Source of the DNA: Phycicoccus sp. Root101 | GTDB taxonomy: Bacteria; Actinomycetota; Actinomycetes; Actinomycetales; Dermatophilaceae | Length of the DNA: 64,000 bases | Reading direction: 5' to 3' | Assembly (NCBI RefSeq): GCF_001426245.1 | Contig: NZ_LMCM01000006.1 | Span: 552,839-616,838 of the forward strand | Shown: positions 15,963 through 23,680 of the stretch, piece after piece | How the letters are laid out: every line of letters starts with the position of its first letter | How positions within the stretch are numbered: position 1 is the stretch's first letter | Program-made: the position numbers and the translations under genes | The notes under the pieces: model-generated | Databases searched by the model: none | What the model saw: the letters and a program-made list of their open reading frames with translations, nothing else | What the model was told of the DNA's origin: nothing

Positions 15963-15986
15963 TTGTCACTCACTTAGTCACTCACC
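15963..15986 (+). repeat. Paired GTCACTCAC repeats, left end of layer 1
   Basis: Two direct copies of GTCACTCAC, 12 nt apart, read TTGTCACTCACTTAGTCACTC and so on. The same pair recurs at 22446-22471. They are probably arm-type integrase sites. Confidence 0.6.
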
Positions 15987-16341
15987 GCCGATACCTCGCC
16001 CGGCGCCCTTAGCCATGAGACCACCTGCGTCGACTACCAGTCCCCAGGGCACCTTCGCGGATCGGGACCGCACGCCGCCCGGACATGGCGCGCCGTCGAC
16101 CCGCGTCTTCCCGCCGCTTTCGCAGCGTCCTGACCTGCCGACGACGGCCGGAAGGGCCCGCCCTGGATGCCGTTCGAGTGGTCGTTTCTATCGAGCGTGA
16201 CGGCCTGCTTGGCTACGGACCTCGAGTTGTGCACCATGCTCTCAAACCCAGCGATGCCGCGATGATCGCGAGGTGTCTGGCTGCACGTCGCACTTCTCTG
16301 GTGGGCTCAGCCAATGATGTCTCCAACCCGACCCGACCCGG

Positions 16342-16392
16342 TTGACGAATGCTTCACCGTCGATAATAGTTAGGTCCGTGCCTAAGTATTAT
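16342..16392 (+). promoter_or_regulatory. Promoter and ArsR operator, leaderless start
   Basis: TTGACG (16342) and TAATAG (16364) form a -35/-10 pair with a 16-nt spacer. A 12-bp inverted repeat, ATAATAGTTAGG/CCTAAGTATTAT with one mismatch and a 6-nt spacer (16363-16392), covers the -10 and the GTG start at 16378. The transcript would begin at or next to the GTG. Such a site is a typical autoregulatory operator for the ArsR gene it starts. Confidence 0.65.
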
Positions 16393-16716
16393 GACGAGCT
16401 GGACGCCGTGATCCGCGCTCTCGCGGATCCGACGCGTCGGGCAGTCGTGGAACGGTTGGCCAAGTCCCCCGCCGTCGTGTCCGAACTCGCGGCACCGTTC
16501 TCGATGGCGTTGCCCTCGCTCATGCAGCACCTGCGCGTCCTGGAGAACGCCGGACTGGTCACCTCGCAGAAGCACGGACGCATCCGCACCGTGAGCCTGC
16601 GACCGGGCGCCCTCGACGTCCTTCACTTGTGGCTGGGCCAGCAACGAACTCCCGCAGAGCACCAGGCCGACCGGCTCGGCATTCACCTGACCCGCAGCAC
16701 CGCGAAGGAGACCTGA
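16378..16716 (+). CDS. ArsR-family repressor
   Basis: The 112 residues from the GTG start form one winged helix-turn-helix: 'VIRALADPTRRAVVERLAKSPAVVSELAAPFSMALPSLMQHLRVLENAGLVTSQKHGRIRTVSL'. There are no metal-binding cysteines, so it belongs with the SdpR-like, non-metal ArsR proteins that control SRPBCC genes. The start was chosen at 16378 because the operator and -10 box overlap it; a longer frame from 16342 would run through the promoter. The RibD-like and SRPBCC genes follow at once and form its operon. Confidence 0.9.
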   Translation: MPKYYDELDAVIRALADPTRRAVVERLAKSPAVVSELAAPFSMALPSLMQHLRVLENAGLVTSQKHGRIRTVSLRPGALDVLHLWLGQQRTPAEHQADRLGIHLTRSTAKET

Positions 16717-16717
16717 C

Positions 16718-17365
16718 ATGACCCGCGTCCGTATCAACCTGTTCGTCTCGCTGGACGGCTACACCTGTGCCACCGATCACGCGCCCGACGATCCGATGGG
16801 TGAGGACTGGGGGCGCCTCACGGCGGCCTGGGCGGCGACGCGCACGTTCCACGAGCGAATCCTCGGCGACAGCACCGGCATTGGCACGACCGGCATCGAC
16901 GACTCCTACGCCGCCGCGCACTCCGACGACATCGGCGCCGAGATCATGGGCGCAGCCATGTTCGGCCTGCACACGTTCCCCGACGATCCCGACTGGAAGG
17001 GGTGGTGGGGTGACCAGCCCCCGTTCGGCACCCCGGTCTACGTCCTCACCCACACAGCACCGCGCCCGTCGATCCCGATGGCGGGCGGAACGACGTTCCA
17101 CTTCCGCAACGCAGCGATCAAGGACGTGCTCGCCGAGGCAACCGAGGCTGCCGGCGGGCAGGACGTGCGCATCGGAGGCGGGGTCGGCACCGCGCGCGAC
17201 TTCTTGCACGCCGGCCTGGTCGACGACCTGCACCTCATGGTCGCCCCGATCGTCCTCGGCCGGGGCAATCGGCTTTGGGACGACCTGCCGAGCCTCGACC
17301 TCACCCACAGGGTGACGACGGAAGTGGCCGAGAGCGGCACGATCCACGTCGCCTTCACGCGATAG
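16718..17365 (+). CDS. Dihydrofolate reductase-family (RibD C-terminal) protein
   Basis: Residues 4-215 show the RibD/DHFR fold: 'RINLFVSLDGYTC' at the start, 'GAAMFGLHTF', 'PVYVLTH', 'GGTTFHFRN', 'VRIGGGVGTARDFLHAGLVDDLHLMVAPIVLGRGNRLWD'. These proteins bind NADPH and reduce unknown small substrates; they are not authentic folate enzymes. It lies one base after the ArsR gene, and its ATG has AAGGAG upstream. Confidence 0.88.
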   Translation: MTRVRINLFVSLDGYTCATDHAPDDPMGEDWGRLTAAWAATRTFHERILGDSTGIGTTGIDDSYAAAHSDDIGAEIMGAAMFGLHTFPDDPDWKGWWGDQPPFGTPVYVLTHTAPRPSIPMAGGTTFHFRNAAIKDVLAEATEAAGGQDVRIGGGVGTARDFLHAGLVDDLHLMVAPIVLGRGNRLWDDLPSLDLTHRVTTEVAESGTIHVAFTR

Positions 17366-17374
17366 GACGAACAC

Positions 17375-17836
17375 ATGACGATCGAACGCCGGCTCGCCCG
17401 CGCCGGGTTCACCCTGACCCGCGACTACCCCGCTCCCCTCGAGCGCGTCTGGGACGCGTTCGCCGAGGAGGACCAGAAGCTGGGCTGGTGGGGTGCCGGG
17501 GACGCCATCGAGTCCGGCGAGTGGACGTTCGACTTCCGCGTCGGCGGACGCGATGTCGCCGAGGGAAAGTTTCACGACGGTCCCGTCTCGCGCTACGAGG
17601 CCACCTACACCGACATCGTCGAGCATGTCCGCATCGTCACGACGTACGACATGTGGCAGGACGGGGTCCACATGTCCACGTCGGTGGCGTCGTTGGAGTT
17701 CGAGCCGATCGACGAGGGCACCCGATATACGCACGTCGAGCACGGCATTTTCTTCGACCAGTTCTGGGCCGACGGGCCGGGCCGCGAAGAAGGCAGCCGT
17801 GGCCTGCTCAAGGCCCTAGGCAACTACCTTGCGTAA
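17375..17836 (+). CDS. SRPBCC (AHSA1-like) protein
   Basis: 153 residues with the Bet v1-like pattern: 'LTRDYPAPLERVWDAFAEEDQKLGWWG', 'GEWTFDFRVGGR', 'YEATYTDIVEHVRIVTTYDMW', 'SVASLEFEPIDEGTRYTHVEHGIFFD' and the closing 'GSRGLLKALGNYLA' helix. It is a ligand-binding or chaperone-like cytoplasmic fold. ArsR plus SRPBCC plus RibD-like is a recurring actinobacterial trio. Confidence 0.9.
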   Translation: MTIERRLARAGFTLTRDYPAPLERVWDAFAEEDQKLGWWGAGDAIESGEWTFDFRVGGRDVAEGKFHDGPVSRYEATYTDIVEHVRIVTTYDMWQDGVHMSTSVASLEFEPIDEGTRYTHVEHGIFFDQFWADGPGREEGSRGLLKALGNYLA

Positions 17837-18527
17837 CCCGCGCGACTGGGCGGTAGCAGAGCAAGCAGCCCGGGCCGACACCCTGGCGCGCGTTAGCCGA
17901 GAAGTGCGACCTCCTTTGGCCAGGGCCTGCTCGACTTCTCCATCGACGAGGTTGAGGAACCGATCGACCAGCGCCCGCCGGTATCCACACGGTGCCTCGT
18001 ATCGCCGCCTGTCGACCATCTGGGGCGGCGCCTCGCAGGCGCCCCTCGGTCAACCGAACTTTGCCGCCGCGACAAGGTACGTTCCGACCCAACGCTGAAG
18101 GTGGTCGAGGATCCGTGTCATGGCTTCAATCGTGCGGTCATGACCCAACCTGGGCTACCCGACAGATCTGCACCACCTGGCTGAGAAGGTGGCGGTGTCC
18201 GTCGCGGCACTCGAGCGCGACGAACCGACACGCCTTTGCCTGCGCCCACCTGCCCGAGTGAACGCCGCCGACCTGCTGCAGCATCAGACGCGTCGAAGCC
18301 CCTGTCCGGCCGAGCGTCATCCGGGCTCTTGACGGAACGATGAGTGCCGAACGTAGGCAAGGACCTAGGGCAGCGGATCGCTCAGGGCCGTTGGCGACTC
18401 GGCTGAGGGTCGGCCAGGTCAATCGCAGGCTTTGCTGCCATACGGGCACTCTCGGCCTCCTGAGCGTCGCGCCTCCTCGCCAGGATACGGCGTCCACGGC
18501 GAGCCGCCCACACGGCACACTCGGAGG
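17837..18527. other. Stretch without a clear gene (possibly decayed)
   Basis: About 690 bp. Short minus-strand frames read 'MTRILDHLQRWVGTYLVAAAKFG' (18123) and 'RRALVDRFLNLVDGEVEQALAKGG' (about 17990-17900), which look like gene fragments, but I cannot name them. Confidence 0.4.
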
Positions 18528-19178
18528 ATGCAGACGTTCCTGCCGTACGCCGACTTTGAGCGCTCGGCGCGCGCTTTGGACCACAAGCGGCTCGGCAAGC
18601 AGCGCGTGGAGACGATCCAGGTGATACGTGCGCTGACTAGGCCTGGCTACGGATGGGCCAACCACCCCGCAGTGCTCATGTGGAGAGGATTCGAGGAAGC
18701 GCTTGGCCGGTATGGCTTCACCTGCTGCCAAGCATGGGCCGAGCTCGGCTTCGGCGACACCTGCGCCCTCACCATCGCGACGGACCTACGCGCAGCCGGC
18801 GTCGACACTGTTCGCACGCAGCCAGAACTTGCCGCCGCCGAAGCGATGCCCCCATGGCTCGGGGATGAGGCGGTACACCGCAGCCACCAGTCCGCGCTCG
18901 TGCGCAAGGCCCCCGAGCACTACCGACCGCTCTTCCCAGACATCCCCGATGACCTGCCATACGTGTGGCCGGTTCGATCCCTGAGGGTCATTGCCGCGGA
19001 ACAGCGCAGAGCCGACAACGAAATGCGGCGACAGCAACGGGTAGTCGAGCAAGAGCGACTCGAGGCCGAACGACTGCGCCGCATGCGCAGCCGGGCCGCC
19101 AAGAAGGCCTGGCAGACACGGCGGCAGAACAATGCTCCTCCGACTCGCGCTCGGTCCGAGCCTGACAAGGACGGATGA
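18528..19178 (+). CDS. MSMEG_6728-type / pyrimidine dimer glycosylase-like protein
   Basis: The N-terminal 'MQTFLPYADFERSARALDHKRLGKQRVETIQVIRAL' pattern, then 'WANHPAVLMWRGFEEALGRYG' and 'PWLGDEAVHRSHQSALVRK', match the Pyr_excise/MSMEG_6728 family, whose N-terminus resembles T4 endonuclease V. The last 60 residues form a charged coiled coil ('RRADNEMRRQQRVVEQERLEAERLRR'). GGAGG touches the ATG, so the start may instead be leaderless. A role in DNA repair or restriction is possible but unproven. Confidence 0.8.
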   Translation: MQTFLPYADFERSARALDHKRLGKQRVETIQVIRALTRPGYGWANHPAVLMWRGFEEALGRYGFTCCQAWAELGFGDTCALTIATDLRAAGVDTVRTQPELAAAEAMPPWLGDEAVHRSHQSALVRKAPEHYRPLFPDIPDDLPYVWPVRSLRVIAAEQRRADNEMRRQQRVVEQERLEAERLRRMRSRAAKKAWQTRRQNNAPPTRARSEPDKDG

Positions 19179-20184
19179 CACCCATGGCTACCCGCCCGCC
19201 TCGCTCGGTGAGCCGAGCAGCACCCATAGGCGATCACTACGGGCTATGGGTAAGAGCCAGCCAGAAAAGGGACAGTCGAAGAAGTTCGGCCTTGGCACGA
19301 AGGCTTCGGAGTGGCGACCGGCGCCGCGCAGGACGACAGCTGGGAGCAACCGATGCACGTGGGAGACGACGCGACCGTGCGGTCGGTCACTGACGTGCTC
19401 GCGCATATCAAAGAACCCGCCGATCGCGTCGGCAACCTGAGCACGTACCCGTGTCTCGCGACCCGCATACCGGGGGTACCGAGGACCGGCTGAGACGCCG
19501 CGATCCGGCGGCCGTGAACACAACGGGTGGTCCTGATGAAGGTCCGCACCCGGATTGTCACTGTCCTGGTCGGCACGCTGCAGGTCATCGGGTGCCCTAC
19601 CTCACCCACGGCCCTGCTCCGATCACCGGGCTAGTCGAGCCAATGCCATCCTGCGCGCCGGAGATTTGCCGATAAGTCTTTCTGACCAGACCCTCACCGC
19701 TTCGGGTACATCTTGCTCACCGCCGGCTCCTTGTCCGCCTCACGCGCGTGCCAAAGATGGCCAAATTTCGGTCCGCCCCTTATGTGCTGGCACGTGTCTG
19801 CACCGTCCTCACGAGGCTGGCACCCGACGGGCCGCGCGATAGGACGGTTCCCGCAGCGCTGAGACGACGGAATACCGAGGGGTGCCCGGCAAGGTATGCA
19901 GGACGGGGTCGTACCGACGCCGGTCGTGCGAATTCTCCTGAGCGACGCCTGTGAGGCTGGTGCCTCGGAGCCGTTGAAGGGCTGTCGTGCTCATCCGGCC
20001 GGGCACACCGCGTCGCGGTAGTGCCCCTGCTCATCCCCTGCTGAGTGGGGGCGTTCACGTCTACGGCAGGCCAGAGGCGGCGGCACGGCCGGGCCTTCGT
20101 AACGGTCACGTATCGGCCGTCACTTCGCGGTGGCACCGGACCAAAGTCACTTTTTCATCCGTCATGCGCAGACATACTGTGCCC
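19179..20184. other. Long stretch without intact genes (probable decayed DNA)
   Basis: About 1 kb within layer 1. The only suggestive frame starts at 19352 ('MHVGDDATVRSVTDVLAHIKEPADRV') and ends after 47 codons; it could be the start of a broken gene. The rest shows no protein-like frame, hairpin or repeat that I can support. The ANTAR promoter is presumably near 20130-20180. Confidence 0.45.
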
Positions 20185-20553
20185 ATGAGCGACGAGAAGC
20201 AGGACGAGTTGGTGTCGCAGCGGCGCTTCGAGGAACTCAGCGCCAGAGTGAATGCCAACCGCGCGGACATCGAGGCCTTGCGAACGAGGGTCGACGTGGA
20301 CCAGGAGCTGATCGCCGCCATCGACGCCCAGGCAGCGTTGGGTCTGGAGCGCGCTTCTCAGTTGCAGGTCGCCCTGCGTACGTCGCGAAAGATCGGTGCC
20401 GCGATGGGCATCATCATGGCCGAGCGCAAGTTGGGCGAGACCGACGCCTTCGCGGTTCTGTGCAAGGCCAGCCAAGACACGAACCGGAAGCTTCGCGACA
20501 TCGCCGAGGCAGTTGTCGAGACGGGCGACGCGAGCGGGCTGCCGCAGCTGTAG
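20185..20553 (+). CDS. ANTAR domain protein with coiled-coil N-terminus
   Basis: 122 residues: a coiled coil of about 60 residues ('RRFEELSARVNANRADIEALRTRVDVDQELI') followed by an ANTAR domain ('RTSRKIGAAMGIIMAERKLGETDAFAVLCKASQDTNRKLRDIAEAVVETG'). ANTAR domains bind RNA and act as antiterminators. There is no receiver or PAS domain, so signals may come from a partner through the coiled coil. A second ATG seven codons earlier is possible. The target is unknown. Confidence 0.87.
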   Translation: MSDEKQDELVSQRRFEELSARVNANRADIEALRTRVDVDQELIAAIDAQAALGLERASQLQVALRTSRKIGAAMGIIMAERKLGETDAFAVLCKASQDTNRKLRDIAEAVVETGDASGLPQL

Positions 20554-20709
20554 GAGGTCGGCTCGCATCGCAGCCGTCCAACAGGGCCGTCGGCGTTTAG
20601 GTGCTCGGCTCTGGGTAGATCTTCAACCGTGGCACGGCCTCGCCGTGGGGCGTGAATGGGGGGCCACGGCAGGGCAAACGCTACCCATGTCGCCACGACG
20701 TCGGACGAA

Positions 20710-20744
20710 GAGCCCGGCCGGGGCTGGGTGCACCGGCCGGGTTC
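20710..20744. terminator. Bidirectional hairpin between convergent genes
   Basis: GAGCCCGGCCGG pairs with CCGGCCGGGTTC (one G-T pair) around an 11-nt loop, lying between the convergent ANTAR and DUF4383 genes. Confidence 0.7.
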
Positions 20745-20753
20745 TCTCGTCGA

Positions 20754-21230
20754 TCACGTGGCGCGGACGTCACCCGTGCGAGCGGCTTGACGGCGCAGCA
20801 TCAGGCCAGCAGCGATCATGGCGGCACCGAGGAAGAAGTGCAGCCAGTCGTCCGCGGAGTTGACAGGCACGAAGTTGGCGGAGGACTCCTTGTCGATGAA
20901 CAGACCGTAGAGCCACAGCACCAGGTATATGGCGCCCCCGCCGACGAGGTAGGTGAAGGCAGTGCGAGCCCTCTTCGCCATCACCAGACCAGCGACACCG
21001 AACGCAAGGTGCACGAGGTTGTGCAGCACCGACACCTGGAAGATGCCGAGCAGCTTGGCCTGGGAGTGATGGTCGGCGAACGCGAGTTGGTCGTAGTTGG
21101 TGGTGATGCCTGGGACGAATCCGAGGATCCCCACGAGAAGGAACACGGCGCCAACGAGGGCCGCCACGCGCTGAATTGTGGTCCGAGCGCCCGTCCCCGT
21201 GTCAGTGTCGAGTGTTCGGTTGGTGCTCAT
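20754..21230 (-). CDS. DUF4383 membrane protein
   Basis: 158 residues with four membrane helices ('VAALVGAVFLLVGILGFVPG', 'LHNLVHLAFGVAGLVMA', 'FTYLVGGGAIYLVLWLYGL', 'WLHFFLGAAMIAAGLML'). The motifs 'GILGFVPGITTNYDQLAFA', 'LLGIFQVSVLHNLVHLAFGVAGL' and 'NSADDWLHFFLG' identify DUF4383. ATG 21230 with GGAGG upstream is the start. The family's role is unknown; it often accompanies stress genes. Confidence 0.9.
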   Translation of the reverse strand: MSTNRTLDTDTGTGARTTIQRVAALVGAVFLLVGILGFVPGITTNYDQLAFADHHSQAKLLGIFQVSVLHNLVHLAFGVAGLVMAKRARTAFTYLVGGGAIYLVLWLYGLFIDKESSANFVPVNSADDWLHFFLGAAMIAAGLMLRRQAARTGDVRAT

Positions 21231-21479
21231 CAATCCTCCGTCTCATGCTCCGCGGCCATCGCGAGGCAACTTCTATCTGCCCCTTCCACGACCCGCCCAA
21301 ACAATCGCCGTTCGGCGACGGCGCGGTCGGGCACGCGAACGCAGTCGACTCCGCATGGGAGAGGCTTGGCCCAGCCGAGGAGCCGGACAGACCACTACCG
21401 ATGACGCATGCCATGCGCAGAGCACTCGCGCATGGTCATGCGAGTGCGGATCAAGGTGTGTCTTTTCGCCGCTCTTGCA

Positions 21480-22307
21480 TCAACTCTCGCTAGAGCGAAG
21501 CCGACCCGGACGTGAGGAGCCGGCGCTCTCGTGAGCATGACGAGTCTTGGCTCCGGCGTGTGCATCACGCATGGCCTGATGGCTCCGGAGGATCTCGTGG
21601 AGCTCCTTTGCCCGGGCCGCGCTGATGTCACCGACGTTGCAGTAACGGAGCCAAGCATCCGCGGCGGCGACCCCCTTGACGACGTGGACCTCGTCCACAA
21701 CCGTCCAGTCGTTCTCCAGTTGTCGCGCGCCGGGTCCCCAGATCATCAGCACCGCGTCGACAGGTACGTCCCTGACTCCTTGGGAGCGAAAGATCGATCG
21801 CACAGACCTGGCACTCGCGCGGGCACCATCCATCGCAGCCTCGCGATAGTGATCCGTCGCCCACTGCCGGCCAGCACCCACGAACTTGGTCTCGATCGCC
21901 AGCACCGCGCGGGGACTGACCGCGACGTGATCGATGTTGCGCTTCTCCATCGGGACGTCGTCCAGGAACGGCCAGCCGAACTCGCGACTGGCAAGGACCT
22001 CCCGCGTGAAGGACTCGCCCCACTCCCCCATCGTCACCGGATACGTCCGGATCAACGACGTCACGAACACCATCCACGCCCAGCTCGTTACCAGCGCCCC
22101 GGCGAAGGCCCCTCGAACCATGGTCGGCCCGACCGGCAGCACGACCACTACCAAGGCGGCACCCAGCATCCAGGCGGCCGCCGCCGCGATGTTGCGCCGA
22201 CTACTCCATAGCTCGGCCCGCCCCAGCTCCCACCGGCGCCGCTGCTCGAACGTCTTCCTCCCCCGCCTCAACACCCCCACAGTCTGCGGCAGCCAGACAT
22301 CGACCAC
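21480..22307 (-). CDS. NERD (nuclease-related) domain membrane protein
   Basis: 275 residues from a GTG start. Residues about 37-85 are two close membrane helices ('IAAAAAWMLGAALVVVVLPVG', 'GALVTSWAWMVFVTSLI'). Residues about 95-215 form a NERD domain: 'GEWGESFTREVLASR', 'NIDHVAVSPRAVLAIETKFV', with D and E-x-K placed as in restriction-endonuclease-like folds. Nuclease activity is inferred. It is the last gene before remnant B; NERD proteins are common cargo of mobile elements. Confidence 0.82.
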   Translation of the reverse strand: MVDVWLPQTVGVLRRGRKTFEQRRRWELGRAELWSSRRNIAAAAAWMLGAALVVVVLPVGPTMVRGAFAGALVTSWAWMVFVTSLIRTYPVTMGEWGESFTREVLASREFGWPFLDDVPMEKRNIDHVAVSPRAVLAIETKFVGAGRQWATDHYREAAMDGARASARSVRSIFRSQGVRDVPVDAVLMIWGPGARQLENDWTVVDEVHVVKGVAAADAWLRYCNVGDISAARAKELHEILRSHQAMRDAHAGAKTRHAHESAGSSRPGRLRSSES

Positions 22308-22445
22308 GGCCCGAATGCGCTCAACCCACGGAAGAGGTCATCAGTGAGTCAACCCAAGGCCCACGGCCCGGGACCGAGTACCCACGCATGGCCAGGGATC
22401 GCCACGGACCCCGATGGACGACCGCTCCGAGTGAGCGCGAGGGAC

Positions 22446-22471
22446 TTAGTCACTCAGTTAGTCACTCACCC
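22446..22471 (+). repeat. Paired GTCACTCA repeats, right end of layer 1
   Basis: Reads CTTAGTCACTCAGTTAGTCACTCACC in two direct copies, the same word as at 15963, about 45 nt left of remnant B. Confidence 0.6.
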
Positions 22472-22515
22472 GCACGGAAGAGGTCAGAATCGGCCCTCCG
22501 CAGCTGGCAACGAAA

Positions 22516-22610
22516 CAGCCCCTGACCGATGTTTCCGCAGGTCAGGGGCTGTTTCGTACTGGTGGGCGATACTGGGTTTGAACCAGTGACCTCTTCCGTG
22601 TCAAGCATTC
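22516..22610 (-). repeat. tRNA-Val(GAC) 3' remnant plus hairpin, copy B
   Basis: On the minus strand 22604-22560 reads anticodon loop TTGACAC, the 3' anticodon stem GGAAG, the T arm and TCGCCCACCA with CCA encoded. The 5' half of a tRNA is missing. The hairpin 22516-22551 keeps its 11-bp outer stem, but its inner stem is mutated. Bases 22531-22610 are identical to 35842-35921 (80 bp). Confidence 0.88.
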
Positions 22611-22698
22611 TCATGCCGTGCGTCACTGTTCGTCGACGTCCTGCTGCGCACGAACCAGTACCCCGATGTTCCTCGACATCCGGTCTAGCACGCCGGCG

Positions 22699-22722
22699 TT
22701 GTCAAGCAGTTAGTCAAGCAGA
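22699..22722 (+). repeat. Paired GTCAAGCAG repeats, left end of layer 2
   Basis: Reads TTGTCAAGCAGTTAGTCAAGC and so on: two direct copies of GTCAAGCA 12 nt apart, about 95 nt right of remnant B. The word on the minus strand (TGCTTGACA) also occurs at the anticodon-loop edge of remnants B and C. Confidence 0.6.
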
Positions 22723-22899
22723 CGTTATGCGACTGTCACGGGAACCGGGGGTCGGCCGGGGCGCGACCTTGGGTGGTTTCGTGCTGACGCGTCCGTGCCC
22801 GTCGCCACCCCAGACACGTTGCGATCTTTCGTTCCGCCGACCCGGACGAGCTAAACGGCCAGTCGATAGCCAGGCCCCTCCTCTGCACCTCCAAGGTGC

Positions 22900-23580
22900 T
22901 CAGCCTTCTCTTGATCGGAGCGCAGTGAAGGAGGGTATGCGGTCGTGCTCAATATGGGTGTAGGCGAGTGCCTCAGCCAGGCGCTCGTTGCCCGAGCGAA
23001 TCGCATCAGTCAGATGCACGTGATCGTTGAACGCCTCGTCGGCATCGAGCTGCGAGGTCAGGTAGAACAGCCAGAGGGCTCGTTCCGAGACTGACCGCAT
23101 CAACGTGGCCATCAGGTCGTTACCCGCCAGCTGAACGATTGCCTCGTGGTAGCGGGTGCTGGCCTCCGCGATCTTGTAGGGGTCACCCTCGTGCACGACA
23201 TCTTGAGCTAATTGCAGTGCCGCATCCAGTGGCTCTGTCGACGCCCCGGCAGCGACCCGTGCGGCGGCGTAGCGCGCAGCCCCGACTTCGAGGCTCAGCC
23301 GCAGGTCGAACAGGTCGTTCACCCGCTTGGCGTCCCACGTGGCCACCACGGCACCTCTGCGGGGAGACGTCTCCACAAAGCCATGCATCTCCAGCTGCGG
23401 AACTGCCTCCCGGAGTGGAACCCGGGAGACTTCGAGCTCTTCGGCAAGGCGTTGCTCGATCAGACGCGAACCTTGCGGGTAGGTCCCGAGGATGATTCCT
23501 TCGCGCAGCGCCAAGTAGACCTGCCGCGCCAACGAGTCCTTCTGAGCAACCTCGACCAGTTCCCGTTCCTGGGTGGCCAT
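22900..23580 (-). CDS. GntR-family (FCD) transcriptional regulator
   Basis: 226 residues: an N-terminal winged helix ('LARQVYLALREGIILGTYPQGSRLIEQRLAEELEVSRVPLREAVPQLEMHGFVETSPRRG') and a C-terminal all-helical FCD ligand domain with candidate metal/ligand residues in 'RYHEAIVQL', 'NDHVHLTDAI' and 'YTHIEHDR'. FCD regulators sense organic acids, amino acids or sugar acids. It lies 100 nt after the transporter operon and beyond a strong terminator, so it probably has its own promoter. GTATAC sites upstream of the BtpA gene are candidate operators. Confidence 0.9.
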   Translation of the reverse strand: MATQERELVEVAQKDSLARQVYLALREGIILGTYPQGSRLIEQRLAEELEVSRVPLREAVPQLEMHGFVETSPRRGAVVATWDAKRVNDLFDLRLSLEVGAARYAAARVAAGASTEPLDAALQLAQDVVHEGDPYKIAEASTRYHEAIVQLAGNDLMATLMRSVSERALWLFYLTSQLDADEAFNDHVHLTDAIRSGNERLAEALAYTHIEHDRIPSFTALRSREG

Positions 23581-23635
23581 GTGACTCCTTCATTTGGGTA
23601 CGTGCGGCACTCGTGCGGTGACCCGATCTCGCCTG

Positions 23636-23664
23636 GGGGGCCAGCAGTCAGTCTGCTGGCCCCC
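23636..23664 (-). terminator. 12-bp perfect hairpin after the transporter operon
   Basis: GGGGGCCAGCAG and CTGCTGGCCCCC pair around a 5-nt loop, 17 nt past the substrate-binding-protein stop. It probably ends the main operon before the GntR gene. Confidence 0.75.
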
Positions 23665-23680
23665 GCTGTCGCGGGCGTGT

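Larger units (their letters stand above)
15783..22610. mobile_element. Island layer 1 (about 6.7 kb) between tRNA-Val remnants A and B
   Basis: It is bounded by two tRNA-Val 3' remnants in the same orientation. Just inside each end are paired GTCACTCA repeats (15963 and 22446). Cargo is an ArsR/RibD-like/SRPBCC trio, a Pyr_excise-like protein, an ANTAR protein, DUF4383 and NERD proteins, with long stretches of decayed DNA. There is no integrase, so mobilisation would have to come from elsewhere. Confidence 0.65.

Noticed and set aside
15827..16012. A plus-strand frame beginning 'MGDTGFEPVTSSV', with look-alikes over the other two tRNA-Val remnants
   Set aside because: It is the complement of the tRNA-Val 3' half; this is a well-known false protein produced by tRNA sequence.
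21531..22211. Plus-strand frame opposite the NERD gene
   Set aside because: The minus strand holds a NERD domain and membrane helices; the plus frame is basic and low-complexity.
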